Positions 23,262 through 36,318 of a stretch of DNA of 64,000 nt are shown here, piece by piece; position 1 is the stretch's first letter; each line of letters opens with the position of its first letter. A model generated the notes under the pieces. That model saw only the letters and a program-made list of their open reading frames with translations, was not told the DNA's origin and searched no databases. Source of the DNA: Clytia hemisphaerica (taxonomy: Eukaryota > Cnidaria > Hydrozoa > Leptothecata > Clytiidae). Both the position numbers and the translations under genes were made by a program. The DNA lies in contig CACVBU010000824.1 of the NCBI GenBank assembly GCA_902728285.1, forward strand, positions 885,307-949,306, given 5' to 3'.

Positions 23262-25482
23262 TGGCGAACGTAGAAATAAGTGATTTATCGTGTGAAGAAA
23301 GTGAAACAGATTTGGATGAAAGTTTAAGTGATAATGATGATATAAGTAATGAAAAATCTCTGATTGTAAATGAAGAAGATTTAACTGATAGTACAGAGGA
23401 TGCAAAGCTGGTTGAAATACCAAAATTGGTGTTTGTAAATGAGAAGAAAGTTACACTTCTTGTAGAACAAGACATTGAAAGTATACCTGCTTATGTTTTT
23501 GGTAAAGCTTTGACTCTACAAGAATCATCAAATTTTGAATGCCCTCATTGTGGAAAGCCATATGTCAGGGAAAAATACTATAAAAATCACCTGGACCTCT
23601 GTGATAAAAATAGTAAGTAATCTTTTAAAGAGATTATTTGTAGCATTGAAGTATGCCCAAGCCAAATTTGTTTGAGTTTAGCACCACAGAGCCAAAAATC
23701 AGAAGAACTTGATTCACGTTTGGCAGATTATCTTTTCAGCTTCTCAAATTGAAGGTCTATGTTCTAATCTATTTATTTGTATATTTTTTATCTGCCACAC
23801 ATACCAGCAGGGAGCAGATACTCAGGACACATCATTCAGTTGAAGGGAAGGAATTTAATGTGACCATATTTTTATTTTTTTTAGAAAGTTCTACCAATGT
23901 CAAAGCAACAAGTTCGTCAACTACTGTGGACAACAATGATGACGTAGATGACCAAATTAATGAGGGTAAGTTTCGTACTTTCACTTGTTAATCAGGATGC
24001 TCATTGCAAACATGCTTTGATGTTTCAAAATTTTGAAATTTTCATAACACTAGTTAGGTTAACAAGGCATGTCATTCAATAGCAGCTGAATATCCTTCTT
24101 TATAATTTAGTCGTTTGATTTCTTTTTACTTTTACGAGCAAGTAGGTAAATTTCATTAATTCAAAACAGCAGATTTTTTTGTATGCAATTTTTAATTCAA
24201 TGTAGATAGAATGTAAACAAGTTATGTAAGCTTTGTAGACCAATGCTTCGATTGCTCCGATTGTGATTGAATTCTTTTTATTATGCTTTTAGAATTAATC
24301 CAGAGAGGCATTACATATCTGTCTAACGCGTTTGAAGAAGCAATCGTATATCATTACCACAATCTTGCTGAACCAGGCATTTCCGTTGGTAAACTGGCAC
24401 GCTCTATCAAGACAAAAATCCTATCATTGAAACCAACAACATGAGAAAATGAGGATGGAGGTTTTGACAATGCCAGTGTTATATTTCGTAATTATGGTTA
24501 TCATTTACTATCTATTTTTGAAGACGATTTAGTCAAAGATGCCAAAACCATCATAAAGAAAACTGCTACTTCGTTTAGGAAGTTTTATAATTATTGTGTC
24601 AATGAGGATGAACTCAAACAATGGGGAGAATTTTTACATGGATTGGGAATATTCGCAAATCCTATCCATTCTCAACCCTTGTTTAATTTTGTGATGAACT
24701 CATTCTTGAGGCAATGCATTTCTGCTTTGATAGTAATGAATGAGAAGAGCATCAGTCTTGAAGACATCAAATTAAATAAAAGCGAAGAAGAAACTCTCTA
24801 TTACGTTGCTGGATATATTGTATTTTCCCTGAAGAAAAATGTGAAAAATAAACTGTCCCTCGACAGTAAAGCAACAATTTCTCTTTAGGAGACATGGGGC
24901 TGTAAAGGAGACAACGAGTTTGGAGATATAACAATTGAGGAATATACTCGTGCTTGGTTGGAGAAGGTTAACCGTGGTGGTTTGTTCCATGTTAACCACC
25001 AATTTTTTGATTTTATTGTTGCTATTGAAAAAACTGCAAGGACAATTTTAAATATTTCCTTGTTTTCCACATACTCTGGAGAAAATTTGAAGGAAGTGCT
25101 TCAAAAGAAGTTTGAAGACAATATTGCGATCCAAAATGCTTGGAAGCAGCTATCAAGCAGTATGACATCTGATATTTTAAAAAGCAAATTGTTCAATAAA
25201 CTATTAGGAAAATGGATAAATCTCAGAGCATACGCCTTTGTCAAAGTTTGGATGCAACAATTTAAAATGGACCAAAGGAGATTGGGAGAAGAGGTGGCCG
25301 AACAAGGAGAACCTGCACTGAGGAAAGGCCTCAAGAAAAAAACAGCTAGAAAGGTCGATAGAACTTTGATATCTCCAAAGACTTCTAGTAAAGTCAAGAC
25401 AGCCAAAGATAAAACATTGAAATCCAGTGTTGCTGCGTCTAAACTCAAGAAAGCAAAGAACACTTTAAAAAACAAAAAGTAA
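23262..25482 (+). pseudogene. Zinc-finger protein of a repeat family with two in-frame stops
   Basis: The first exon (23262-23618) gives an acidic start and a C2HC-type finger CPHCGKPYV...H...C. A possible linker exon lies at about 23885-23967. The main exon, about 24294-25482, reads through TGA at about 24442 and TAG at 24886-24888 in one frame. The frame holds LSNAFEEAIVYHY, then EETLYYVAGYIVFSLKKN, then EEYTRAWLEKVNRGGL, then LLGKWINLRAYAFVKVWMQQ, and a Lys-rich tail. The family is multicopy-like and its function is unknown to me. The YYVAGYIV block recalls the C-terminal part of P/THAP9-type proteins, but this is weak. The frame is conserved on both sides of the stops, so the decay is recent. 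Confidence 0.5.
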
Positions 25483-26499
25483 ATTAATTTTGATTTTTTC
25501 TTCCTTTTTTTGTAAACAGCTAATTTTGGCAATTTTTAATGTATAATATCTTAGGAGATTTTTATTATCTAAGCTGACTTGAAAATAAATTCTCTTTTGT
25601 TTTTGAATTAGGACATTATTACCAACATGCTCAACAAAATTTTACATAAAAAATCATTGTTTAAATCTATTTTTTGGTAAATTCTTTGAGACACCATCTG
25701 TAGTGTTTAGAAGTCTGAATTTTCTTCTTCGTCTTTTGTCTTTGTCAGGAGTGTTTTTTATAGCTTAACACAATTTTAAAAAGCCTTGATTTTTTACTCT
25801 GTTAATTTTTTGTTTTTATCAACTAACGAGTTTGTCATTTTATTTATTTTTATGATTGCTGGAATATAAAAATAAAACCTATAGACGCTTAACTCAATTT
25901 TGTGTAAGCTTTTCTTTATTTTTAATGAACATTCTAAAAACCTGATTGAGCTGGTAAATATACAGGTTCTAGCTGAATTTATTATATTTTTTTCGAAGTT
26001 TGAGTGTTTTCACCGACTTTTCCGAAAAAATGTGTTTCTCTTGTAAAAAAAATATTTTTATGTACTGATTTAATCAAGACTAGTAGCCTTAACCTCTAAA
26101 ATACAAGAGCACGCTTTTGCCCCGTTTTAATAAAAAAAGGTCTATGGGCCGCCTTAGTGGATTATTCGCAAATTTTTTATATATCTGCAAAAATTTGTCC
26201 TAACGAAATTTACAAAATCCTAATTTTTAGCTGCTATCTTAATTCGCAAAAAAAATGTTTAAGCGAAAATTAATTCACTTAAGGAACGCAGTTTTGGAGG
26301 TTTTGATGCATTGACGATATTCTATCCTATATTTTTCAGATTTATTCCTCCCGAATCCACCAAATTTTTTTTCCGACAAAATTTCTTCTCCCAAGGCAAC
26401 CCCCGGTGCGATCGCGTAAAGAAAAGGAAAGCACTAAATTCAATCCGTTATTCCAAAAAGGAGGTGCATATCTTGAGACTTTTTCTTGCTTAAGAAAGG
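25483..26499. other. AT-rich intergenic DNA
   Basis: No gene, RNA or repeat boundary was recognised here. Confidence 0.4.
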
Positions 26500-26740
26500 T
26501 GAAAAGTTTCACTCCAGCCAATGAAGTACCTTATCGGGGAAAACTTCGTCGGGGAAAAGTGACGAATATTTTTCCCTGATAGGCCGTGGCCAATGGACCA
26601 AAAACGTTTCACTTTTTTTCAAAATATCCGTGACCAACTTTTTGATATGTTTCTTAGTCAATTCGAGGGTGCTGATTCGGAATTTGAATGTTACCAAACG
26701 TGTAACCCCGCAGTTTTCGAGCAATTTACGAAATAAAACA
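26500..26740 (-). repeat. Dispersed repeat, inverted partner of 35725-35995
   Basis: About 230 bp on the minus strand match the plus strand at 35725-35995. Shared blocks include GAAAACTGCGGGGTT, GAATCAGCACCCTC, ACTAAGAAACATATCAAAAA, CCACGGCCTAT and GACGAAGTTTTCCCCGATAA. The short minus-strand frame across it is probably repeat-derived and not a gene. Confidence 0.75.
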
Positions 26741-27145
26741 TTATCTCTTCTCACAGCTTCGACGCCATCTTGATTAATTTCGGACGCGATTGTAGACACA
26801 AAATTAGGCTTAAGATTTTACCGAACGATATTGATCAAATATAACACTCGGGGAAAGGTGTTCGGCAAATTAGATTTTTTTGTTTTCATTTGAAAACGAA
26901 AGTGAAAATCCTTTAGCGACCGAACGACAGAAAATTATTGTTGATGTCTGGTGTACTTTATATGGCTTTGGTTTTGTTGTTTTTATAACACTCGAGTGAT
27001 GTAAATTAATTGTAAACTAATAAAATAGGTCTAGACTATATTAAGTTCGTTCCTAATTGAATTCTTTCTCAATATACTACAGTTGATGAAGGTAGAAACA
27101 TGTGTATATACGGCATAAAACATACAAAAAAGTATTTTATATAAA

Positions 27146-30100
27146 ATGCCACGACAAAAACGAGAATGTGCCATACATTTTGGAAGCAATGGAAACAAGC
27201 CATTGACACAATCATCAGACACCTCATTTGGGCGAATTATTGAATTCAGGGACAAGTGGCTTGCACTGAAGAGTGATTATGTTCAAAAACAGGTTGCCAG
27301 TTCGATTGATTTAAATCAGTTTATTAGTGATCAAAGTGGTACTCCTTCATCAAGTGTTGCTGGTAATAATAAGATCATTTTCTACCATCGAGAATGCTAC
27401 CAGCGTTTTACCGACCAAGGAAAACTGGATCGAGCAGTTGAGAAAGAATCAAAGGAAGAAGAGGACGAGACGCTTAAAACAATTGGTATAAATTATATCT
27501 GTGGATATCTGTGTATCTCTTTATGTCTATTGTAGTTACACACGTTTCATGTTTTTTTACAATGCCATTGTAATTTGTTTGTCAAAAGTAAAATTTTCAT
27601 CATTGATCCTCGAAAGCAGTATCACAATTGATAGAAGAAAAATACTTCACTTCAGTGATTTTTCCTTTTTTTTGAATATAAGTTAAGATTATCATAACAT
27701 ATATTATGGCGTTGAAATAGGAAAGTTTTTATCAATGGTAAAGGTAAAAGTCATAACATTACAATTGCATTACATTACCCAATTATAGGAAATTCTTAAA
27801 ACCGATGGCCCATCAAAACGCTTACGATCATCTATACCATGTCCAGAAGTTCCTGCTGCGTCTTCAGATGTTCTTCCTCCTGTGTGTGTTATTTGTGATA
27901 AGGTCACCATATATAAAACTAATGTAAGTTCCAGGAAAATTTATTTATCCATTTCAGCATTTCAAATTTAGACAAGTTTTACAGGATGATGTTAAATAGT
28001 TCTCAGTGTGACTTCTATTTGCTAATTGGAAATTACTAAGAGAGAGAAAACTATAATTATTACGAAAAATGTTTTGATAATCATATGCTATGCATATGAT
28101 TTTTAACCCATCTCTTCTCTTTTTATCAGACTATTAACAGAAAACGAACAGCTGTGGGCTTGACAAGTTCTGAAACATTGATTGACACTATAAAAGAAGC
28201 AGCAGTGAAGAAAAATGATGAGTATGTATTAAATTTAGTATTTCTTTTTTTAAATAAATCCGTTTTTACATTACTGTATTGCAGTTACACTTTGTGGATG
28301 TAACCATATCCAATTGAATCATGTTATAATCAAAATTCATCCTGTTGTAATTATATTGAAAGGCCTCTGTTGGATAGTATGCAAATGAAATGTTGAAAAT
28401 TCTTACCTTTTTATTTAGTGCTCTGTTGTTCAAGATATGTCAAAAAGATATGGTCTGTCTTGAGGCCAAGTACCATAAAAGCTGCTACAAAGCCTATACA
28501 AGAAACTTGTTTGATGAGCAAAAACATGAAGAGAGTTCAGAAGATGCTGATACAGAAACAGAACTCACTGAAACAGAACTCACTGAAGATGAATTTGAAG
28601 GTTTGAGTCATTTTTAGTCCTTAAAAATATTTAAGAAAATTAGAAGAAGAAACGTTGTATTTCTTTTCAATACTTAAAGTTTCTTGCTTTCGCATTCATC
28701 AGTTGATTAGAAATAACTATCAAAACAAAATTCCACGTTTATTTAAAAAATTCAATACAGCGTCTTCATATAAAAAAATTGACGTCAATCTTTAGAATCG
28801 AAGTTTTCAAGTAGGTGTTTGTTTATGTGCCGGCATTTTGAGATAAGTTCAGATCTAGAGTTCAGTAAATTGTCTTTACGCAAAGAAATTTCAAATTTTT
28901 CGTTCAAACAAAGGTCACATTTCAGGCTGCTTCTGTTGAACGGTTTGCACTTTCTTACAATTCGCCATGTAACTTTAGGGTTGGTCTGGTTACGAGAATG
29001 CCGCCAAAAAAATAAGAAAATTAGTATGTTATCCCATCAGGCTTTACACTTGTCTACCTTCAAATTTGAGTGATTTGACTCATCCAGAGACTGCACTTTC
29101 TTTTCCACCCTGTCCTGTTGAAGCCACGTAAAGAATGACCACAATAAAGAACAAATTATAACAGTTTGATTTTATATGATTTCAGGATATACTGATGAAT
29201 TTACAAAGGACAGGGAATTGTACTTAGCAGCACTCTATCTCAGGGATATTGTGAAAGACTTATCCACCCTCTACCCATGGCCGCCTACTCAACAACATTT
29301 TGTCAAAGATAAGATCAAAAACACCATACCACACCGTCTTTTCAATTTCTTTGCTTGGACAATGGGAGAGAGTACTGAAGCTTTGTTTGACCAGTTCGTC
29401 GATATCGATGAAGACAAGGAGCCACATATCATGTCCATGGCTGAAGATCTTATATATAATGTAAATATAATGCAAACAATGGCAAAGTCCAAACTGAAAA
29501 ACATTTAGCCCTAGGTAGGAATTTATTCTTATTTCTGTAATAGTAATTTTAAGAACAATTCATTTAATTATGGGCATTTTTTTAATACTATACACTGAAG
29601 GTCTTTATGAGTGAAAAACTCATCAAATAAGAAGGCAGTTTTGTTTATTAATGGTTTCAAATGTTGTTCTCTGACTTTGGGTGTTTTTTTTAAGTAATTT
29701 TTCTTGTAAAAGTAATTTTTCTTATTTTCATTTATCCTTTAATATCTATCAGGTATGGCAGTACGTCAAATCGATGGTGGTAGCCAGTTGATTAATTTGC
29801 TGCATGGCTTTGGACACTGCACTTCACATTCCTCTGTGTTACGCCTGGATACCGCACTTGCTGAGAAAACACTCAAAAAAGATCAAGAGCTCCCAAAGGA
29901 CGTGATCAAAGGTGAAATGCCCACCCTCGTTGTCGACAACGCTGATTTTGGAGAAGAAACAAAAGATCAGACTCATATAATGAATATGATTCTTCTACAA
30001 AATCCTCGTTATGAAGTTCCTGAAGTTGTGCCAGACTCGCCAATGAAACGTTCTTACAGAAAATCAATGCAAGCTCCTGAGGTTGACATCCAGGAATATT

Positions 30101-33100
30101 CCTTAACTAAGTTCTTCTTTAGTAAAAGATGGTTTATCTTCAACATCCATTACGAACTTTGGTGATGCACAAGCCAAAGATTTTCTCTACATCTTGACGA
30201 AATATTTTTATGGTGAAAGCACTATTCCACCCTACGAATGGACTGGCTACAATTCACAATTCTGTCCACCACGAAAGCCTACAAAAATCCATTATCTCCC
30301 AATTATTGATGCTTCACCAACAGAGTACTCTACTATCTACACAACTATGAAAAAGGCTTTGAAAATGAAAGACGAAATCAATACACCATATATTACAATG
30401 GTTTGCGATGAAGCAATATATGCAAAGGTGACTTGATTCAAATTTTCTTGATTTTTAGTAACCAAAGTAACCAAAATTCCAGCATTGAATTGTGATAGAT
30501 TAATGAGTTTTTAACTTACATTGATAGGTCCAACAAATTAGATGGAAAGAGCCTGAATTTAAAAACATCATTGTACGAATGGGATCATTCCACACAATTA
30601 TGGCGTTCTGTGGCACGATTGGGAAACGATTTGAAGAATCCGGATTCAGGGTATGGTTTATTTTTTTTGTTAATTTTAGAGATACCATTAAACTTTTAAT
30701 TAATTGATGATTTAGTTGATGCAAATTAAAAAAAAATTGTGTTGACCACTTCTGACATATGCTTATTGGGTCAAGGATAATCGTTTGCCATAGTTAGATG
30801 ATCTAAAAAGCTTTTACTTTACGAGATAGTGAAGACAACCTGGTTTCTTATAAAAAATGTGTAGTGTTAAATGCATGATGTTATATAATTTTCCTTTTGC
30901 CTTTAGGATGTATTGATTGCTTCTGATATTGGTATTGGCCCGTCATCAGTCAAAGGGGTTCTTTCTGGAAAGTTTTACAATGGAGCGATTTATACCCATA
31001 AAGTTACTTACGAGGCACTGGAGAGACTCCGATTTAGATGCTTTTTGGACAGTTTGAACGAACAGCAAAGGGAGTCAGTCCAGTGGTATGCCGAAACATA
31101 TCAGCACTCGGACACACAATCAAAAGTTTTTCCCTTAAGAGAATTATGACACTTTACCAAGAATTCGTGACAAAACGACGTCAAGAAAATGCGACGTTTA
31201 ACTTTTGGAGCTCCTACATCGATATGGTTGGTAAGTAGATAAAATTTGTTTCCAAATGAAATAATCGTATCTCTAAAAATCTTGAAATAGTCACACTGGT
31301 GCCCCCTTATTTAAATATAACCTCTTTCTTTCAATGCAATTTTTCTCATTTATTTCTATCGTTCATTTTTTCAGGGCTGCTGCTGAACTTCATCAGGGGT
31401 ACACGAGAATCTGACTGGGATCTTCATATCGAATCGGCTGGTCAAATGATAAGTTGGTTTTTTTGCCTACGACAGGCCCAACTACTCCCGTTATATGAGC
31501 GCGTACATTTTGGAAATGAAAGATCTACCTATGACTCATCCTGGTAAGTATATAACTAAAGCCCGTATTCTGTTTAAGTGTATACTCTTTTTTTCCTACC
31601 ATGTAAAAACCACTCTCATTGAAATTGGTCTCATTAGGTTAACATGGTTTTCACAATTTAGCAAAAAAAGTGCACACCGAAAGCTAAGGATTAACTAGTC
31701 TCATGAATATGCATGAATATCTTCGAATTTATACCTTGTTATTCTTCAGGTGCTCTTGAGGATATCAAACGGAACTTTACTGTTCAACGTCAAAAGCGAC
31801 ACGGCTTCTCATCAGTTCCCTGCGATATGACCATTGAGCAGACAGCCAATCGCGACGCCAAAACTAAAGGCGGTTTGATCGGGAACACCTTGAACCGAGG
31901 CTATATGCATCGTTGGCTTTTATCTCAGCACCACCGCACTGCCGTCACAAGAAGATGTCAAGAGCTTGCTGGAGTTTCTCGATACGATAGGTATGTATTT
32001 TCCACTTCGGCAACATTTTAAAAACACTATTATGCATTTCTCACATATGATCTGATTTTTACGAATATTTTTCACACGATTTCAGTATGGTTTTTGAAAA
32101 CAAGTTTTTTCTACTTTACTCGTTATGGTAAACATTTTTCATATCTCTTCAGGACTAGGAAGAACTTAGACGTTCAGATCAAAACACGAGAAGCACGTTA
32201 CATCTGTACTCGAGACGGTTGAATCTTTTATAAATCCCTTCGAGTATTCCCTCGACACCAAGCACGTTGTGAACATCTACAGTGGACGATTGGCTAGTGA
32301 CGAGCTCACGTCAGACTTGAAGAATGCGCACCTGTTTGGAGAAGAGGCGTACCACGAATTCCTCCAAAATTTAATGTCTGATTCACCAAATCTATTCAAA
32401 CCAATTGAAAAGCTGAGCCTCAGAAGGTTCGCTGAGAAGGTGAAGAAGCCATCAAATTCAGCTTCCTCATTGAAGACCTCCAATTTGACAAGGGATCTAT
32501 TTGGCCGCCTGCTGTTGCTCTCCAGCACAAGAGAACTCGACCTGACCGGCTTACTTGATAAAAGTTTGACAACACTTCCATTATCCTTAGGTATATCAAG
32601 GACACTTGTATAGCGAAGCTGGACTGAGTACAATGGCTATTTCTCTTTTTCTTTTTAACACATGTCTGTCGTAGTGAATCCGCAAACCCTGGTCAGCGGT
32701 TGAGAATATTTTTTTCAAATTAATTGAAATAATTAGTTGTTGCAAAGTTTATTAGTTTTCACAAGGGACTTTTTCGCAAGATTTTATATTCGACTTTATC
32801 TTGAATGAAGATTTTTAAAATAAAATATAAGTTTGATCAATTTATAAGCCAAAAACCTTGAAAAAAGGGTCCTTCGAAAAAGTTAAATTGAAAATTACGT
32901 AAGTTATTTCAAGGTGTAACAAATATTTTAAACAACTCTTAGAAGGTTGAAGTTGAAAATGACGAAGAAAAAACGAGTAAAAAATAGCCTAAACTCGCCT
33001 AAACTTTCACCAAAGTACCCAAATCTTATAATGGCTATAGCAAGATGTCGAACAAGGAACGGACTAAATCATACTACAGCTGCTAAAAGCAAAATCTAAA

Positions 33101-35252
33101 CATCATTCACGAGAAAGAGAATTTTCTCTTTTTTTTAATGATTTGATTGTATAAAGGTGTGATAAAACTCATTATAAAGTAATTGTTCGATTGTTGTTTT
33201 CTTGTTATTGCAATCATGTCAAAGGAATTTCATAAAATATCTTTAGCAACAAACTTTCCGTGCAAAATCCATCTGTCTGACGATGGTTTTTCATTGTTAA
33301 GTACTTTTATTAAAAAGTATTTCTGATTGGTCGAAAAAACATGAGGAACGACCTCTTATTGGTCAAAGAAAGACAATATCTATTATTACGACGACACACA
33401 TGGTTCAAAGAAAATAAATTTGTGCTCAGTCCAGCTACGCTATACAAGTGTCCTTGGGTATATTGGCTTTAATTCGATTTCAACTACAGTTTTCGCGCCA
33501 TTTTTTTGCAAAGGAGCCAAAAGTTGCCTTAAATGTATAATTTTTAATTCTGAAGAAATTTTTCTACAAATCTCAGTGAACCTTTTTTCTATTTTAGCTT
33601 CTTCTACTGGTGGGTCCATGAGGAAAACAGCTAAGTCCAAATGCTTAGAGGTGCTGGAATCGAATCCCAAATGCAATCCTGAGACCATCACTAGTGAAGT
33701 TGCACTTATTGATGGAATGGCCCTCATCCAAACCTTGAGGAGCCCAGCTAACACGTTTGGCAAGTTATCCAGTCAAATCTACAAATCCGTCTTAGCTGTT
33801 GCTAAGAAATTTCAGTGCAAGCGCGTTGATTTCGTTGGTGACTGCTACCCATCAATCAGCATTAAAGGTGCTGAAAGAGAGAAGAGGGCTGTTGACGGGG
33901 GTCAAGTTTTTTCAGTGGTTAATGCTAACCAAAAAGTTCCAGCCGATTGGAAAAAGTTCCTCTCCGTTGGGAAGAACAAGGAAAACCTCTTATCATTTTT
34001 ATCAACTCAATGGAGATCAATGAAGCCTGCTGATTTCTCTGATAATCTGAAGCTTTTCATTGCCGAATCTCGCAATTGCTTTGCCATCCACAAGAAAGAT
34101 GATATATTGATCGTAGAACCCGTTGAGAGCCTCTTCTGCGACCATGAAGAAGCTGACACTCGTCTCATACTTCATGCACAACATGCTGCACAAGAGGGAC
34201 ACGTCAGTGCGGTTATCAGAACCCCAGACACCGATGTCATCATCACGTTGGTTGGATTGGAGGAGCAAATTTCAAGTGAGCTGTTTGTCGAGACTGACAA
34301 GGGGAACCGTCAAAGACTCATCGACATCAACCAGGTTGCCACATCAATGCCACCCAGATCATGCCAAGCCATTATTGGTTTCCATGCTTTAACAGGCAAG
34401 TAGTATGATTTTAGCTAAAGCTTGAGCAATGACATTGTATAATTTTAGAAATGACCATTCGAGTTCTCTGTCAAGAAAGAATAAGCATAGTTGATTTTTT
34501 AATTTTGATTAGAGTTTCTTTGGTTAGAATTACTTTTGATATTGCATTCATAAGACATCCTTATTCTGTCTGAGAAATATTTGGAATTTTAATTTAGATT
34601 TCTGTTCCTTTTTGGTAAAGGGAAAGTTAAATGCTGGAACGTCATGATGAGCGACATGGCATTCGTGGAGTCCTGGTCTGTATCAGAAAGTCTCGCAAAA
34701 AGTGTTGAAAAATTTGTCTGCAAATTATTCGGGGCCACAGCAACCACCCTAACCGAAGCCCAAGTTGAACTCTTCAAGCGAGGGAAGTTTTCCGAAGATC
34801 TCCTCCCTCCGACATGGTCAGCTTTTCTGAATCACCTTTTGAGGGCAAATTACCAAGCCAAGATATGGAAAAGTGCACTCGTTGCAAACATCCAAGCACC
34901 CTCAATCCAAGCACCCTCACCACGTGAACACGGTTGGGTCGTCGACGAAGGAAGCATTGCCATTGATTGGAACGTTGAGTTGTCAACCGACATTGCCCTT
35001 TTAGCTGCCTGTTCATGTAAAGTAGGTTGCAAGACAAATGCTTGCAAATGCAAGAAAAATGGTTTGAACTGCAGTGATGCTTGCAAGTGTTGTGAATGCG
35101 AGAATAAAGTTGAATCGAACGAGAGCAACGAAAATGTGAAGAATGCGGAAAACGACGAGATCGAGGATGACGAAAACAATTGGGTCGAGGACAATTTGGA
35201 TGATGTAGACTGGGAGAACGAGGACGATATTGATTTCACACTTGACTTATAG
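27146..35252 (+). pseudogene. Large transposase-like gene with XPG/FEN-type nuclease motifs and a Cys-rich tail
   Basis: Approximate exons: 27146-27484, 27789-27923, 28130-28219, 28420-28601, 29185-29517, 29754-30430, 30529-30653, 30907-31230, 31375-31541, 31750-31989, 32153-32590, 33597-34397 and 34600-35251. The N-terminus has CVICDK followed by YHKSCYKAY. The middle has NFFAWTMG, VVDNADFGEET, WFFAYD-type and RDAKTKGGLIGNT blocks. The exon at 33597 carries DGMALIQ, VDFVGDCYPSISIKGAERE, CDHEEADTRLILHA and TPDTDVII. Their acidic residues are spaced like the N and I regions of XPG/FEN nucleases. The tail (34990-35100) is a ten-Cys tesmin/CXC-like cluster. XPG nuclease plus Cys-rich finger is the reported make-up of Academ transposases; the assignment is inference. 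Frameshifts near 29470, 30120, 31070, 31450 (T run) and 32180 mark it as decayed, and the first two exons do not join in phase. Confidence 0.6.
32596..33457. mobile_element. Non-coding TIR element inserted at a splice donor
   Basis: Inverted ends of about 33 bp begin (T/C)CAAGGACACTTGTATAGCG. The 5-bp repeat GTATA flanks the element at 32591-32595 and 33458-33462. It sits in the first bases of an intron of the XPG-like gene, directly after exon end CCATTATCCTTAG, and the duplication restores the GTATA donor at the exon. Length is 862 bp and there is no coding capacity. Confidence 0.75.
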
Positions 35253-35287
35253 GATAGTTTATAAGTCAAGTGTAAAATATATTTTAC
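35238..35287. repeat. Hairpin over the stop codon followed by a 16-bp palindrome
   Basis: A 14-bp perfect stem, ACACTTGACTTATA (35238-35251) and TATAAGTCAAGTGT (35260-35273), encloses an 8-base loop. The stem includes the TAG-proximal codons of the XPG-like gene. It overlaps the perfect palindrome GTAAAATATATTTTAC (35272-35287). It may act in 3' end formation or mark an element end; neither is shown. Confidence 0.7.
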
Positions 35288-35724
35288 AAATTATAAGCAT
35301 GTGATTTTTTCTACTTTTTTTACTTAAAACGCTTCGTGAATTTGTGTAATGTATTGTAGAAAATCAAGGAAATTAGCAAAGATTAGATGTCCTATGAGCT
35401 ACTTTTGAATTAAAACAAGCCCCTTTGAGCTTACTTAATCTGTTACCTTTTTCTAAATCGAAACTGACTCGATTCTGGGTTTCTAAAGCCATCATATGGA
35501 AAAAATCGATTAATATCGATTTTTTGCCGATTTTTGTCGATTTTTGTCTAATATTGATCATTTTTGTTAAATGTTTTGAATTTTTCTTAAACCAAAATAT
35601 TTTGTTAACGTTTATAAATACAATAAACAGAAAAAAAACCACTAAATTCACATACTTTTAACCAAAAATCGTTAGTATTCGATAGTACCCGATTGAATCG
35701 ATAAAGTAACTTTTAAACCCGATT
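35288..35724. other. AT-rich spacer
   Basis: Nothing was recognised apart from short repeats of TCGATTTTT near 35505-35550. Confidence 0.4.
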
Positions 35725-35995
35725 TGCTCGAAAACTGCGGGGTTCAAGTTTGGTAACATCCAAATTCGGAATCAGCACCCTCAAGTTGACTAAGAAACAT
35801 ATCAAAAAGTTGGTCCCGGGCATTTTGAAAATTTAAAGTATTTTTTGAAACGTTTTTGGCTCACTGGCCACGGCCTATGACGAAAATTTTCCCCAGCTTT
35901 AATGCGTTTACCAACTACCAGCAAGTTACAAATATTTTTCCCGACGAAAATTTTCCCGACGAAGTTTTCCCCGATAAGGTATAAGCCAGAATGGC
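35725..35995 (+). repeat. Dispersed repeat, partner of 26500-26740
   Basis: This is the same repeat as at 26500-26740 but on the opposite strand, with an extra stretch of about 35 bp (around GCTTTAATGCGTTTACCAAC) and scattered differences. Confidence 0.75.
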
Positions 35996-36318
35996 TAGAA
36001 GTCAATCTCTCAAATCCTACCAAAGTTGCGCGGCCTTGAGCGGCTCGCCTGGTTTTTGCACAAATGACAGATTGAAACTAAAATGTACCGCTAAATTTCG
36101 AAAAAAATATCAATCGTAAACAAAGGAATTGCTAGATTCACTCTGTCGTCAAAAATACCACGCATTTTTTAAGGCTTCACTTTTTCTTGCCTGAGAAAGG
36201 TTAGATATTGACCTCCAGCCCTTCGGGCTTTAAACTCAATGACTCTAGCGCTTTGGGCTTCAAACTCAATCCCGGAAAGATTTAACCTCGGAAAATAACT
36301 GGAAGAAAAAGATGCTTA

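Noticed and set aside
26509-26799. A 96-codon minus-strand frame
   Set aside because: It coincides with the dispersed repeat shared with 35725-35995, where the frame is not kept.
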